Source: Chamaelirium japonicum (taxonomy: Eukaryota > Streptophyta > Magnoliopsida > Liliales > Melanthiaceae). Taken from it: 64,000 nucleotides of DNA. Under the pieces are notes generated by a model. It was given only the letters and a program-made list of their open reading frames with translations, made no database searches and had not been told where the DNA came from. Shown in pieces: positions 13,765-32,680 of the stretch. The stretch lies in NCBI GenBank assembly GCA_947650365.1, contig OX393557.1:3480237-3544236 (forward strand), given 5' to 3'. The number at the start of each line of letters is the position of its first letter. Position 1 is the stretch's first letter. The position numbers were made by a program, and so were the translations under genes.

Positions 13765-15705
13765 TATTGGAATTGGATCCGCTAATCAGAGTCACAGCGG
13801 AAGCAAAAAAAAGATCCAAAGATCATACGGTGTATGTTTCATTACAATTCGTGATACAAAACAATCTACATGCAAATCTACAATCTTAGCATATGTGCGG
13901 ACACCCTAGAGGCATACTACGATCTACGGAAGACATGAATGCATTTACTTAGGTGTTTAGATTCATCATACCTTATGGATATATGATCCGAAAATTATGG
14001 AATGATGAAGAACCGCACTTGAATCGCAAGAGAAACTGTCGGATAGCACCTTGTCCTTTGCGAATTGAAGAATCCTAGAAATCCCGTCTCTAAGTGCAAG
14101 GATTTCGAGCCGACGGAAGAATCCGTTGCGAAGACGATGGCGAGCCTCGAGATTTTCTCCTCCTCTTTCTCCTTCCTTCCTCTTCCTTCTCCCTTCTTCT
14201 TCCTCTCTTTTCCTTGGCCGAAACCACAAAGGAGGAGACTAGCGGTCGGATTTTTGGAGGGGAGGGAGTAGAACCATTTGGGCCGGCCCCTCTCCTCCCT
14301 ATTTCCTTTATAGGGCCGGTCTACCATGGCTCCAAGGAGCCTAGGGCCGGCCCTTAGGTGGATAGGGATGAGGGGGGATCGGATTTAGGTCTTCCGGGTG
14401 TCTATCGTGAAGTCCGGACGAAAACGCCCTTCACGAAAAGCGGAAAACTGAAAGTGAGACTGAGTGAGGTGCGCTACTCGGAATCGAGTTCCGTCAGCGC
14501 CTGTGAGCTCCTGGAATTATTCCTCTCAATCTAAGATCTATATTCAATATATTCTGAGCCATATTTTAGTATTTACCAAAATACCCCTATGGCCCGTAAC
14601 ACATGTGAATTAGGTTTTTAAGCTTCGGGCTTGCGCTCCATCGCGCTACTTCGCATACAACGTATCCAACTAGGTCGGGAAAAAATTCCTATATGCAATG
14701 ATAGGGTGGTACCTTCAGGATTCGGGATCTCTAGCTGCAACCGGATCCCTGATTAACTGTTTCGGTGACACACCGAAAGTTCTGTTAATCAACTCTAATC
14801 CGATTAACCCGCGTAGCCACCCAGAGTGCGACGCGAGTTGAAATCTAGTGATCCTAAACTTATGTTACTCCCTCGTAACCCTATTCTCTACTATACTCCG
14901 ATAATCCTTAGTCCCTCCTATTACTGGTGCCATGATACGACTCGGGCGGTGGGGAGCACCGTCAGATCCCGATCGATCATCTGACTAGGGTTTGATGACT
15001 TGTCATCTATAACACTACACACCTTCCGGTGCTATGCCTAGCATTCGGAACATCGTCAGTTATACTGACAACCACCAGGCCTGGGTTAACTGTGTGGACA
15101 GATTGACTCATCAAAACGCACCCATCCAACACTGGACGTCGGATAACATGTAGGGATTACATGTCACTCAAGCGCCAGCCGGGTAACCCAACGTACCGTG
15201 GTATTGGACTATGGAAGGCCCACACACGTTGGCACATCAAAGCACCACACAACTAGTTGGCCCAGTGAGCATGGTCCCTCAGGGTTAAGGACAGATTATC
15301 TATAGTAGTAAGATGGTTTCTGCACCAGTGTCTGAATCACTGAACCGTGCACCGTCTTGGTTCCTGTTCAACACGATCATCATGCTTGGTCAGGTGAATG
15401 GGAATCTCACGTTCCCGTAGTGGAAACTTCACCACATCCTCTACCTGCCAACAGCTTGTTCTCGGTGAAGCGACCGGCATTACCTAAGCTGTGAACTAGT
15501 TCTAGGTCTACACAGAACTGGTCCACTGGGTTTCCCAAGCATGGATCCTCCATGTGCCTCAATAGCCTACTGTATTCCCTAGGGTCCTTTTATTATATGA
15601 GTATTATCATATACCAGAGTAGTATTCTAATTAAAGCAATAACCAAAGTCATCTTTATTAATGTTAATACAGAAAATCCACGCTAAGGACACACGAGCTA
15701 CAATA
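13765..15705 (-). repeat. 5' LTR of Copia element 1
   Basis: About 1941 bp, the partner of 2472-4426. It has the same GGCCGGCC/TATA promoter-like block, with the minus-strand TATA near 14305-14314. Confidence 0.93.
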
Positions 15706-15710
15706 GTCCC
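15706..15710. repeat. Target-site duplication GTCCC, right, of Copia element 1
   Basis: Matches 2467-2471. Confidence 0.85.
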
Positions 15711-16339
<629 letters not shown>

Positions 16340-18668
16340 TGTTGGATGTGAATCCATGGTAAAGGCCCGCAGCGGAAGCAAAGTGAAGGTCCGAGGACCA
16401 GGAGCGGTGTGCGTTACATATCAAAATTTTCATCGAAACGATCTACATATGCGTGTATGAAACTAGCATGGCAACTACGCGAACCCCTAATGACGATCTA
16501 ACGCAAAAGAACAATCTAGCATGTATGCATGTTCTAATTATGTTAGATCTACATGTTAGAGATTATACCTGCGTGCGAAATCTTTCACCGCGACAAATTT
16601 CTTCTTTGTTGATGGAGACGGGCTACGGATCTGCTCGATATAGCTTCGGTGCGATGGCCATAACTTTCTACTCTGAACTCGGATTGGGCTGAAATTTGGA
16701 CTGCAAGTAGACAACTTTGAGACGCAACTTTTGCAATAGGTTTCACGTCGTTTGGACTTCTGTAACTCCCTGAATCACAGAAACAATGCTGATTTTCTAT
16801 GCAGATTCTAGACAGCAAAAGGTTGCGGGAGACGCCTTCTAGTTCACCCGATCTCACACGATGCACGGCACCTCATCGATGGATCTCTGAGTGCCTCCAT
16901 ACGACGAGCCTTCTCCATCAACGAAACACCACGCGAGGAAGACGAGTCGCCATCCAATGGCGTAAGCAAGGGAGAGAGAGACGAGAGAGGAGATGAGAAG
17001 AGAGGAGAGGGGGTGGCTAGGGTTTCCCCCATGGCTTGGGCCGGCCCTAGGGCTTGCATGGCTCCATTATTTTGTCCCCCCCTCTCTCCCTATGCCTTAT
17101 ATAGGGCCGGCCTTATCCTTACGGATAAGCATAGCGGATAGGATTGACTGATTCAAACCTCTCCCTATATATCTCTTCTTTTATCTCTATCTTTTCCTTG
17201 TTTTCGAAAACGGTCAAAACCAGCCCGTTTTCTGCGCCTCTTGACCGACCCTTTCATCGGAGGCAACAACCTCCTGAAACTAATAAAGCCGGCCTTGACT
17301 AGTCTCTCACCACTCAGGGCCGGCCCCCTTAGTGCATAGTGGCGCATAGTATGACCAAAACGCCCTTATGTCACTAGTTGGTCGTTCCTCGTGTACGAGA
17401 CTTTGCAAGGCACACATAAGTGAAGTGCACCAGTGATTTCACTATTCTCTGAGGTTCCCGTAGGGTGCCCCTAGTGAAGTCAACTAGTCAACTCGCAACA
17501 TATCCCGGTGCATCGCACCCATGTGGCAAAGTCCACTTATGACAAGGAATTGCTACATGTGTCTCTGCACTAACCTAGGGTTTCCCCTTAGTGCACACAC
17601 GTAGCTACGCATCTACCGTGCACTAGTGCGAAGCACTCACGGAGCGTAGGCTTGGACTTCTCGCTTCCTCTAACTACGTTCTGTGTTTCGACGAGATGGT
17701 ATAAGAACCATACATAATGTCGATAAGGTGGAACCTTCAGGGACCAGGGTTCATGGCTTCCAACTCAGACTCGATCGACACACTACCCGAGTGTACCATC
17801 GATCCTTGAGTCCGAGTTAACCTGCGTAGCCACCCATAATGCGACACAGGCTGCACTCCAATTCCCCCGGACTTACTATATTCTCCCTCATACCCCTGCT
17901 CTCCGCTTAGTATGGTAAACCCGATGTCCCTCCACTGGTGCCATGATGCAACTCGAGCGCTGAAGAATACCGTCAGACTCGAGTGCTAATATGACTCGGT
18001 TCCTTCCAGGTTGACCACATACATCGTATCTCCGATTACTCTTTCGAGCAACCGGATCCGTCACCAGTCCAACTGATGACCACCTGGCCAGGGTTTAATA
18101 CGACGTAGGTCAGACCAAGGAACGCACCTCCCGTTGGGGGTGTGGATAGCCTGCAGGAGTGACATGCTGATGCAACGCCAGCCGGGTAACCCAGTACACC
18201 GTGGTTTTGGATCACTGCATCCGGATCCTCACACATTGGTGCGCCAAAGCACCACACAACTGGTTAGTCCACCAGACATGGTTGCTCAGGGTTTAGGACC
18301 GTTTTACCCTAAGCAGAAACACGGTTTAGTGCACCGATGTCTGCTTATCGATCTATGCACCGTGTTGGTTCCGTTCGGCCATAGACACTGTGCCTGGTAA
18401 TGACCGTGGTGGAGACACCCACGCTCTGTCATCCCAACAGCTTATCCTAACAGGGCGACCAACCCTAATCAGAGCTGCGAACGTATTTAGGTTACATGGG
18501 ACCAGTCCCTTGAGTCTACCACTCAAGAGGATTACCATGTAGCCATGGCTCTCTGTTCTGTTATCAAAACACGTACTAAGGTACGTACCAATATGCATTC
18601 CTATGCTATCAACCATACATAGCTAAACTATAGGTTTTTACGAGCTATAGACCTCACCAATTCTAACA
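16340..18668 (-). repeat. 3' LTR of Copia element 2
   Basis: 2329 bp. On the minus strand it begins TGTTAGAATTGG and ends CATCCAACA. A promoter-like GGCCGGCC cluster with CCCTATATAAGG (minus strand) lies near 17090-17115. Confidence 0.93.
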
Positions 18669-21600
18669 ATCTCCCACTAGGTCTAACGAGGAATAACGGT
18701 GTTGAGCTCTGTAGCTTCTATATGCTGCCCAAAAGCCTTTGCAGGAATTCCCTAAAGGAATTGGCAACATTGTCTGTTGATTCCACCTCAGTACCGCTAC
18801 TTGCATTTCCTCCTATAACTGTCAGATCAAGTGGAGTTTGTACTTGATGGGTTTTCCCTCACGGCGGTACCTAGTCTCCTTGGACCTTGCTTACCGCTCT
18901 TCTGTTGTAACAACAGATAACTGAGCCTCTGGTACGCGTCCCAAATTCTCTAAGAACTTCCTAAGCCTTACCACCTGATATACTACTTCGCATGCAACAA
19001 CGTGCTAAGCCTCTATGGTAGAGTCTGTGATGCACTCTTGCTTCACACTCTACCAACTACCGCTTCTAATCCCAAGATAAAAAAATAATCCCTGAAATCG
19101 ATTCTCTGAAACTCACATCTGACACTAAAGTCAGATCTTGTGTGTCCAATCGATATCAGGACCTGTGAAGTGCAAGCTAACTCACAATCCTCACTTGATG
19201 AGGACTTCAAAGTATACCCTTCACTGTAGTCCAATGATTTGGACCCGGGTTCGACTGAAACCGACCCATAAATCCTACTGCGCAATAGATATCTAGCCTC
19301 GTAAAATGAATCTGGCTAGAATCTTATCTTCATGCGTAGCCTGTGACAGCAAGAGAACCTTGCTCTGGTTATCTCGAGTTACCTTGATTCCCAGAGCATA
19401 ACTCACCTCACTAGGGTCTTTTATATTGAATTGTGATGACTACAAACCTTTACCGTAAACAATATTCTTACGTCATTTTCAATCAGTAGAATATTGTTAA
19501 TTTAAAGTACTAAATACACCATTGTAGCTATTTCACCTTTCTTGTACCAACTTGGTTTATCCTCATTTTGATCAAATCCGTGTGAGCGGATTCCCTTGAT
19601 CAAAATAGATATTTCATCCTGGATGCTTGCATTAGTCCATAAATGGACCGTTGAACTTGCATTCTATATCTTCCTAACCTACTTACACAAAGCCTGGAGC
19701 TACATCATCCATATGTCCTTTTCAAATTCCCGTTAGGGAATAACTGTCTTGACATCCATCAACCAGATCTCCCAACTATAATGGGCTACGATGGATTAAG
19801 AGGATCCGAAATAGGCTTAGGCATAGCTACCAGTGAGATGGTTTTGACATAGTCAATCCCTTCTCCTTTGGTAACTAATCTAGCTACTTAAGTCTTAACT
19901 GGGTGCTCTTCTTATACACCTCCCACACCCTGAAGGGTGATAGTGCTATAAGTGTCAAGACTGTTCTAAGGGACATTGATGCTGATTTGCCTCCATGGTC
20001 TTTTGTCAGTCAAAGCTGTCGGAAGCTCCCACTACTTCTTCGTAGCTCTAGGGATCATCCTCCTGAAACTCTGGATTAACTATCGAAGTTTCTCCATAGT
20101 ATCTTTCAGGAGGTCTGATGCTCCCACAACGATAAGGTGGTGGTGGTACAAAGTGAATCGTTTCTACAATACCTGGTATACTAGTTTCTTGTATCATCTA
20201 CTCCCACTACGTTTTCAGATGCGCACTCTCTACCAGTACCCAGTAGTTCACCCAGAACTACCTTACTGATAAACTTATGGTCTTATAATATAATCTTGAT
20301 CTAGGTAGATGGTGTTCGTAGAAACGATTACCTTCCTAACCTCAAGATCATAAAACAGTCCACCTTATGCCTCCTAAGGGTAACCTACAAACAGATATAC
20401 CTGGAACTACATCTCCATCTCATCCCTCTTGTCCTTTTGCACAAGTGCAGGACAACCCTATATCTTGAGACACTATAGTGTCAGCTTTCGCTTAGACCAT
20501 AGCTCTCTATAGGTCTGAGGCACTGATCTAGATGAGATATAGTTTCAGATATAAGCTACTGTTTTAAGGTACAACCCCACCAAAAGTGGGTAGTACACTT
20601 GGCATTATTCATTATATTACGGACCATGTCAAACAGAGTCCGATTCCTTCTCTCGAAGACTTCATTCTGACGTGTCATCCTTAGAGCATTTAATTGGGAG
20701 ATAATCCCATGCTCCCTCAAGATCCTATGGAACTCATCCGATAGTGACTTATTTCTTCGATTAAATCGAAGAGTCTTTTATCGTCTAGACGCTCTTGGAA
20801 CCATAGACGTCAAAATTAACTAATATCAATACCTTAGTGGCCCTTTTAGTTATTCTGCTTTCCAGATAACACTCATAGGTTAGAAGGATCTCCGATGAAT
20901 CTGTGAACAGAAACTCGGCCTTCTTTTACCTTTGAATTTATCTAAGGCAGAATATCTAAATCAGAGGGGTCACAAATGGGATAGCTTCTTCAAAGGATTT
21001 AGATGAATTTCAATTAGACGCTGCAGCTGTCATGAAATCTATTTCCGAATTAGGATTAAATATAAAGAGATTTTTCTGATCTATTCCTCTAACTATGAAG
21101 CTATCTATTCAGTTTAAGATACACACTCATGGTGCTGTCTAAAACTAAAAACTTTATTTACCAAGAAGGAAACAGAACTACATCTCTAAAAACAAAATCC
21201 GTATTTCGAAAAACTAAGACAATCATACCTAATAGCTTCCGCAGCGGCTTATGGCATCAGTACCTATGTTAGGATTACGTCACTATAAAGTAGCCTTCTG
21301 CTTTTCTTGAATCTTTGTAGACCCGAAGTCTACATTCCAAGAAGCATAAGAGCTGCTACTAGATAGCGACTTTCCTCCTAACATCCTGAGGCCATACTCA
21401 ATCTTCAAATACCCCCTACACTCGCCAAAGCAGAAACACTTCCGTCCTTAGCATTACTAGACTTAGGAGTCCACACTAGTTTCTGCACTAGAATAGTTTT
21501 TGATCTCTTATAAGTTACTCTCTTAGGTTCTTCTAAAGAAGACATGGGTTAAGCATTAAAGGCATTGCCTTTAATCTTGATCTCATCCTTTGTCTCTTGG

Positions 21601-23927
21601 AAATCTCCTTAGAAGTTCTGTGTTTATCATCTCTAACTTGTTAAAGCTAAAGTCTCTGATAACGCCTTCGAAGGTTCCAGACAAGGATGCAAGACAGACG
21701 TCTTCCACCACCTCATCATCCGGTACTATGTCTTTGGAATCTAGTTCGATCTGGAACTCAAAGATGTGTTCCCGAACAAGCATACCCTCAGACATCTCAG
21801 TACCGACAAGTATCTTAGTGGAAAAGTGATGAGTCGACTGACTTCGCCTTCCAGACATCTAATGTAAGTAAAACTTAATTAGAGAAGACCCGGTATATCT
21901 CTGACTCGCTTCTAAAGAGTTGTCCGCAAGTCTGCTATAACATAGCACTTGCATATCTCCTTAGACTCTCGCCAGTCTTCATATGCCCTAGTTAGTGCCC
22001 TAGTGATATCTGGACCCATTAGGTCTAATACAGGGATACTTAGATTACATGCCAATGTACGTTTTTACTACCCTATGCATAAGCTAAAGAAAGTGCTTCG
22101 GCTCTACGTAGTTAGAGACCCGATAACTGGTTCTCTTATGGGATAGCGGATAGGGGAACTATATGGTTGAATGAAAAAGAATGCACAAAAAACTTATTTT
22201 ATGGATTTTGAAAATAAGCTAATTATATCCAAATGTCAGCGCTACCCTCACAGCGAAGACACCTCTATGGATTAATTTAACCATGTATGTAAAATCTCAG
22301 AATAGGCTGCACCTGTCCGAGGGGGCAGTGTGCAGGTCATCCGCTTACACGGGTCTTTCCTTGACCCTATCCAAATCTGCCAACTAAGGGCTTTGATGGA
22401 CCATGGTTGTCCTTTTGGCCAGTGCCACGTGATCCCCATTGTGCAAGCAACAGATGCCTCACGTCCACTTCGGATGCTTACCCACAAGCCTAAGCAATTA
22501 CGGTACGGGAGTTCATGCGGCCCCCACTAGGGTGGGATAAAAAGCCCTTCTCTCCTGGCCCCGTAACCGCCATATCCTGAAGGAGACCGCTAATTTATCT
22601 GGCATGGAAAAACATAACCCTCACCCTAGGGGGTGTCGAGCTACGCCCTTCCACCCAGACCCAAAGCAGTTAGTTGTGGAGGCCAGAGGATCTCGACGAG
22701 TCCTCTTACACATCCCTTATTATAGTTGAGGGTTATTTAATGCAAGTATGAGTGTACACTAAGGTCACGACAACCTATACACTAGACCCTGGTCATACCG
22801 TGCTCCCACTAGCGTTTCAAGCCTTTCGCGAAGCATTGATCGATCTCGGAATATCATAGTCCCTACCTCAAGTGGATTTCTCTACTCAAGGGTCACATTA
22901 CATATCCCAAGAACGTCGATGCTCTGTAAACCTGGCTATCACATTAATGCTCTGGAGCCTAGCCTAAGGTCAGACTGACAGGAAAGGTTTTCCACTACCA
23001 TGGCGCCTCGCTTATAAATTTGACGAATGATGTCATAGTAGAATTCTAACTCATTCTAGGTTTCGATGCTTGCCAAATAGGCACACCCGACTAATCGGGT
23101 GTTGACCTAATGGGGGCATAACCAAATGTGAGGAATTCATGCTATCATCAAGGGTCAACTAAATAATAGGCGTCACTAGTGGAATCTTATCCTAATTAGG
23201 TCGCTAGGACCCGAGGGGAAAGGGCATCCCTCTAACACAGATAATCAAATTATTGCATCTGGGTTCTCTACAGAAATATAAAGAACTACTGAAAGAAACA
23301 AGCACACAACTGAATCAAGTTCAGGGTCCGACCCCTGAACCTGACTGGCACAGCGCAGGCTCTCTGTCTCCTTCGCAAGGTCCTTGATCCGGTGCAAGCC
23401 TCTGTATACGATCTCCTGATGCTTTCTATCCTTTGCCGTCATCGTGTACGCTTCGCCGGATCGCCATCATCCTCCAAGGTTCCGCTCATCCTCCCGGTGG
23501 TGGATCTCCACGGTAAGTCCTCCTCTTCAATCTGTAACCGAAAAAGATCTAGTACGCTTCGAGCAAGTGCTCGCTCGTACACAATTTCCTAGAAAGAAAA
23601 GGAAAACAAACCTAGCAAAAGCCTGGGAATCAAGGGTGGTAAATCTTCACCTCTTGCCCGACTATGCTCTAAAATCTATCCACACATAGAAGAAAAAACA
23701 TCCAGACAAATTCGCTAACACGGGGTCCGACCCCCGGTAGCAAGCATTCACATATCCAGATTAATTTTAGAAGCGGCGCCCTGCAAGAACGATTCATAGA
23801 ACACACAAAATATACTATGCATGATCTACTCGTAGAACCCCGATGGCGGCACATACTATTCATGCGTGCACATGACGGTTTCATGAAAACATGAAATGCA
23901 CACCACTAGCGTAGCTCTGATACCAAT
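18669..23927 (-). mobile_element. Interior of Copia element 2
   Basis: Purine tract at 18669-18678 and primer site at 23914-23927 (minus strand). In between are weathered pol traces (an RNase H-like segment near 18.7-19.1 kb, an RT-like segment near 19.4-19.9 kb, integrase-like traces near 20.4-21.1 kb), a gag-like segment at 21583-21858 and a leader of about 2 kb. It is collinear with the interior of element 3. No intact protein gene is present. Confidence 0.8.
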
Positions 23928-26257
23928 TGTTGGATGTGAATCCATGGTAGAGGCCCGCAGCGGAAGCAAAGTGAAGATCCGAGGACCAAGAACGGTGTAC
24001 GTTACATATCAAAATTTTCATCGAAACGATCTACATATGCGTGTATGAAACTAGCACGGCAACTACGCGAACCCCTAACGACGATCTAACGCAAAAGAAC
24101 AATCTAGCATGCATGCATGTTCTAATTATGTTAGATCTACTTGTTAGAGATCATACCTGCGTGCGGAATCTTTCACCGCGACAAATTTCTTCTTTGTTGA
24201 TGGAGACGGGCTACGGATCTGCTCGACATAGCTTCGGTGCGACGGCCATAACTTTCTGCTTCGAACTCGGATTGGGCTGAAATTTGGACTGCAGGTAGAC
24301 AACTTTGAGACGCACCTTTTGCAGTAAGTTTTACGTCGTTTGAACTTCTGTAGCTCCCGGAATCACAGAAACAACGCTGATTTTCTATGCAGATTCTGGA
24401 CAGCAAAAGGTTGCGGGAGACACCTTCTAGTTCACCCGATCTCACACGATGCACGGCACCTCATCGATGGATCACTGAGTGCCTCCATACGACGAGCCTT
24501 CTCCTTCTACGAAACACCACACGAGGAAGACGAGTCGCCATCCAATGGCACAAGCAAGGGAGAGAGAGACGAGAGAGGAGATGAGAAGAGAGGAGAGGGG
24601 GTGGCTAGGGTTTCCCCCATGGCTTGGGCCGGCCCTAGGACTTGCATGGCTCCATTATTTTGTCCCCCCCTCTCTCCCTATGCCTTATATAGGGCCGGCC
24701 TTATCCTTACGGATAAGCCGAGCGGATAGGATTGACTGATTCAAACCTCTCCCTATATATCTCTTCTTTTATCTCTATCTTTTCCTTGTTTTCGAAAACG
24801 GTCAAAACGAGCCCGTTTTCTGCGCCTCTTGACCGACCCTTTCATCGGAGGCAACAACCTCCTGAAACTAATAAGGCCGGCCTTGACCAGTCTCTCACCA
24901 CTCAGGGTCGGCCCCTTTAGTGCATAGTGGCGCATAGTATGACCAAAACGCCCTTATGTCACTAGTTGGCCGTTCCTCGTGTACGAGACTTTGCAAGGCA
25001 CACATAAGTGAAGTGCACCAGTGATTTCACTATTCTCTGAGGTTCCCGTAGGGTGCCCCTAGTGAAGTCAACTAGTCACCTCGCAACATATCCCGGTGCA
25101 TCGCACCCATGTGGCAAAGTCCACTTATGACAAGGAATTGCTACATGCGTCTCTGCACTAACCTAGGGTTTCCCCTTAGTGCACACACGTAGCTACGCAT
25201 CTACCGTGCACTAGTGCGAAGCACTCACGGAGCGTAGGCTTGGACTTCTCGCTTCCTCTAACTACGTTCTGTGTTTCGACGAGATGGTATAAGAACCATA
25301 CATAATGTCGATAAGGTGGAACCTTCAGGGACCAGGGTTCATGGCTTCCAACTCAGACTCGATCGACACACTACCCGAGTGTACCATCGATCCTTGAGTC
25401 CGAGTTAACCTGCGTAGCCACCCAGAGTGCGACGCAGGCTGTACTCCAATTCCCCCGAACTTACTATGTTCTCCCTCATACCCCTGCTCTCCGCTTAGTA
25501 TGGTAAACCCGATGTCCCTCCACTGGTGCCATGATGCAACTCGAGCGGTGGAGAATACCGTCAGACTCGAGTGCTAATATGACTCGGTTCCTTCTAGGTT
25601 GACCACATACATCGTATCTTCGATTACTCTTTCGAGCAACCGGATCCGTCACCAGTCCAACTGATGACCACCTGGCTAGGGTTTAATACGATGTAGGTCA
25701 GACCAAGGAACGCACCTCCCGTTGGGGGGTGTGGATAGCCTGCAGGAGTGACATGCTGATGCAACACCAGCCGGGTAACCCAGTACACCGTGGTTTTGGA
25801 TCACTGCATCCGGATCCTCACACATTGGTGCGCCAAAGCACCACACAACTGGTTAGTCCACCAGACATGGTTCCTCAGGGTTTAGGACCGTTTTACCCTA
25901 AGCAGAAACACGGTTTAGTGCACCGGTGTCTGCTCACCGATCTATGCACCGTGTTGGTTTCGTTCGGCCACAGACACTATGCCTGGTAATGACCGTGGTG
26001 GAGACACCCACGCTCTGTCATCCCAACAGCTTATCCTAACAGGGCGACCAACCCTAATCAGAGCTGCGAACGTATTTAGGTTACATGGGACCAGTCCCTT
26101 GAGTCTCTCACTCAAGAGGATTACCATGTAGCCATGGCTCTCTGTTCTGTTATCAAAACACGTACTAAGGTACGTACCAATATGCATTCCTATGCTATCA
26201 ACCATACATAGCTAAACTATAGGTTTTTACGAGCTATACACCTCACCAATTCTAACA
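23928..26257 (-). repeat. 5' LTR of Copia element 2
   Basis: 2330 bp, the partner of 16340-18668. The minus-strand TATA CCCTATATAAGG lies near 24680-24700 within GGCCGGCC repeats. Confidence 0.93.
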
Positions 26258-26262
26258 ACAAC
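26258..26262. repeat. Target-site duplication ACAAC, right, of Copia element 2
   Basis: Matches 16335-16339. Confidence 0.87.
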
Positions 26263-29762
<3,500 letters not shown>

Positions 29763-29860
29763 AAAGATAAAATCGGTATTATTTTTGAAAGCTGTAATGT
29801 TTGGAGAGCATTTAGTGGATAAAATCAGTATTACTTTTGATAGATATAACATTTGGAGAA

Positions 29861-29866
<6 letters not shown>
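29763..29866. repeat. Tandem duplication, about 50 bp unit, two imperfect copies
   Basis: Two successive blocks beginning GATAAAATC with shared GTATTA and TTTGGAGA segments lie directly before the (TA)n tract. Confidence 0.6.

Positions 29867-29942
<76 letters not shown>
29867..29942. repeat. Compound (TA)n(GA)n microsatellite, left flank of A2
   Basis: TA repeat to 29904, then GA repeat running into the GAGG end of fold-back A2. It is mirrored on the other side by (CT)n(TA)n. Confidence 0.96.
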
Positions 29943-30765
<823 letters not shown>

Positions 30766-30767
30766 TA

Positions 30768-32227
30768 CCACGGTATGTTGGGTTACCCGACTGGCGCTAG
30801 AGTGGGAATGCAATCCCTATAGGTTATCCGACGTCCAGTGTTGGATATGTGCATTTTGATGAGTCAATCTGTCCACATAATTAATCCAGACCTGGTGGTT
30901 ATCAGTATGACTGATAATGTTCCAGATACTACGTATAGCACCGGAAGGGGTGTGGTGTTATAGATGATAGGTCATCAAATCCTAGTCAGTGATCGATCGG
31001 GATCTGATGGTGCTCCCCACCGCCCGAGTTTAATCATGGCACCAATAATATAAGGGACTAAAGATTATCAGAGTATAGTAGAGAACAGGGTTACGAGGGA
31101 GTAATATTAGTTTAGGATCACTAGAGTTCAACTCGCATCGGACTCTGGGTGGCTACGTAGGTTAATCGGATTATGGCTGATTAGCGAAACTTTCGCTGTG
31201 CCATCGGAACAGTTAATCAGGGATCCGGTTGGACCTAGAGATCCTAAATCCTGAAGGTTCCACCCTGTCATTGCGTATATGAATTGTTTCTCGACTTAGT
31301 TGTACATGATGGATGCGAAATAGCGCGATGGAGTGCAAGCCCGAAGCTTAAGAACCAAATTCACATATGTTTAGGAGCCATAGGGGTATTTTGGTCAATA
31401 CTGAAATATGGCCCAAAACATATTGAATATGAATCTTAAAATGAGCGGAATAATTTCAGGAGCTCATAGGCGCTAACGGAACACGATTTTGACTAACGTA
31501 CCTCTTCTCTCTTTATCAACGGTATCTTGATAAAAGGGCGTTTTCATCCAAGGTGTCATGGAGATAAGGGAAACCCTAACCCATGGCCTTATCCCCTTGA
31601 AGAAATCCGCCCCCCTCTCTTGTGTCCATCATAGGGCCAGCCACAAGTGGTTTACGCTAGCGTAAGCCACTTGGTGACCGATCTATAAAGGCACAAGAAG
31701 ACCCTAATTTTCTCTCTCTCCCCTTGAGAAATACGACCCCCTCTCTCTCCCCCTTGTGGTTTCGGCCAAGAAAAAGGATGAGGAAGAAAGAGGAAGAAAG
31801 GAGGAAGGAAGAAGAAGAGAGAAAGAGAAAGTATTCGAGGCATGTCATCGACTTCGCTACGTGTCATCCTTCGTCAGCGCATCATCCTTGCACTAAGAGA
31901 TATGACGACTGGGTTCCTTCATTCACGAAGGGCAAGGTGCTATCCGATAGGATCCCTCTCAGTTTCTGTGCAATTCATCATCAACCATCATTCCATTCTC
32001 TTCGGATCAAAGATCCATAAGGTATGATGATTCTAAACACGTAACTAGATACATGCATATCTTCTATAGATCATAGTATGCCTCTAGGGTGTCTGCACAT
32101 ATGCTAGGATCATAGATTCGCATGTAGATTGTTTGAAAGATAGATTGTAATGAAACATATACTATGAAATTCTTAGATCTATCTTTTGCTTCCATTGTGA
32201 CTATGATAATAGGATTTAATTCCAACA
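30768..32227 (+). mobile_element. Truncated Copia LTR, relative of element 1 LTR
   Basis: About 1.46 kb matching the reverse complement of the element 1 LTR from the CCACGGTA block onward, through the GAGTATAGTAGAGAACAGGG block, to the end TTCCAACA. The first quarter of the LTR is missing where fold-back H sits. No primer site follows the end, so it is a remnant of a 3' LTR or a solo LTR. It is more divergent than the paired LTRs here and its TATA region (GATCTATAAAGG near 31680) lacks the GGCCGGCC repeats. Confidence 0.75.
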
Positions 32228-32259
32228 TCATATTGGCCCAATCTAACCCCCATTATATA

Positions 32260-32599
32260 CCCAGGTTAAGACTGCAGTTCACCAAAGGTTGAACTATGGG
32301 TCATGGGGTGAACTCAACGGGGATGCCACCACCACCGATCGCCACCCACCATGGAACATCACGACCTGCCGCCCACAACCATCAGTCGGTCTATCACCGT
32401 CGGCTAACACCCCTGCCAGCCACCAACCTTACCGGCCATGCCACCATCGGTCGTGCCGCCCCGGCCGATTGCCGACGGTGTTTGGTGGTGGACGGCAGCT
32501 AGTGGTGGTGGTAGGTGACAACTAGTGGTGGTGGTATTCCCTTTGGGTTCACCCCATGGCCCATAGTTCCACCCTCGGTTAATAGTGGTCTTAACTTGG
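32260..32599. mobile_element. Fold-back MITE-like element, family J
   Basis: About 340 bp between short TATATA runs. The left arm CCCAGGTTAAGAC, then GAACTATGGGTCATGGGGTG, pairs with the right arm CACCCCATGGCCCATAGTTC, then GTCTTAACTTGG. The middle is GC-rich with CCACCACC repeats. The arms show many mismatches. Open frames inside it are palindrome by-products. Confidence 0.65.
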
Positions 32600-32680
32600 A
32601 TATATATGAGGGGTTACAGTGGACCAATAAGAGAAGGGAATGTCCCAACCTCATGTCCGAGTGTGGAACAAAATCGCACT

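Larger units (their letters stand above)
2472..15705 (-). mobile_element. Copia LTR retrotransposon, element 1 (fossil, contains a nested insertion)
   Basis: A 13.2 kb element on the minus strand with two long LTRs (2472-4426 and 13765-15705), a 5 bp GTCCC target duplication, a methionine-tRNA primer site next to the right LTR and a purine tract next to the left LTR. In transcription order the interior holds a leader, gag with a zinc knuckle, protease, integrase, reverse transcriptase and RNase H. The order protease-integrase-reverse transcriptase defines Copia. A 3.4 kb probable solo LTR sits between gag and protease. The coding region is broken in several places. The LTRs look only a few percent different by eye, so the insertion is fairly recent. 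Long LTRs suggest an Angela/Tork- or Bianca-like lineage, unconfirmed. Confidence 0.93.
16340..26257 (-). mobile_element. Copia-type LTR retrotransposon, element 2 (fossil, coding region weathered)
   Basis: A 9.9 kb element on the minus strand with paired LTRs of 2329 and 2330 bp, a perfect ACAAC target duplication, a methionine-tRNA primer site (23914-23927) and a purine tract (18669-18678). The interior is about 5.26 kb. It keeps recognisable but heavily weathered traces of gag (21583-21858) and pol (roughly 18.7-21.2 kb) similar to element 1, with no long open frame, so it looks non-autonomous. Element 3 at 35316-45360 is a close relative in opposite orientation with the same LTR length. 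LTR differences are a few percent by eye, which suggests a fairly recent insertion despite the worn interior. Confidence 0.92.
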
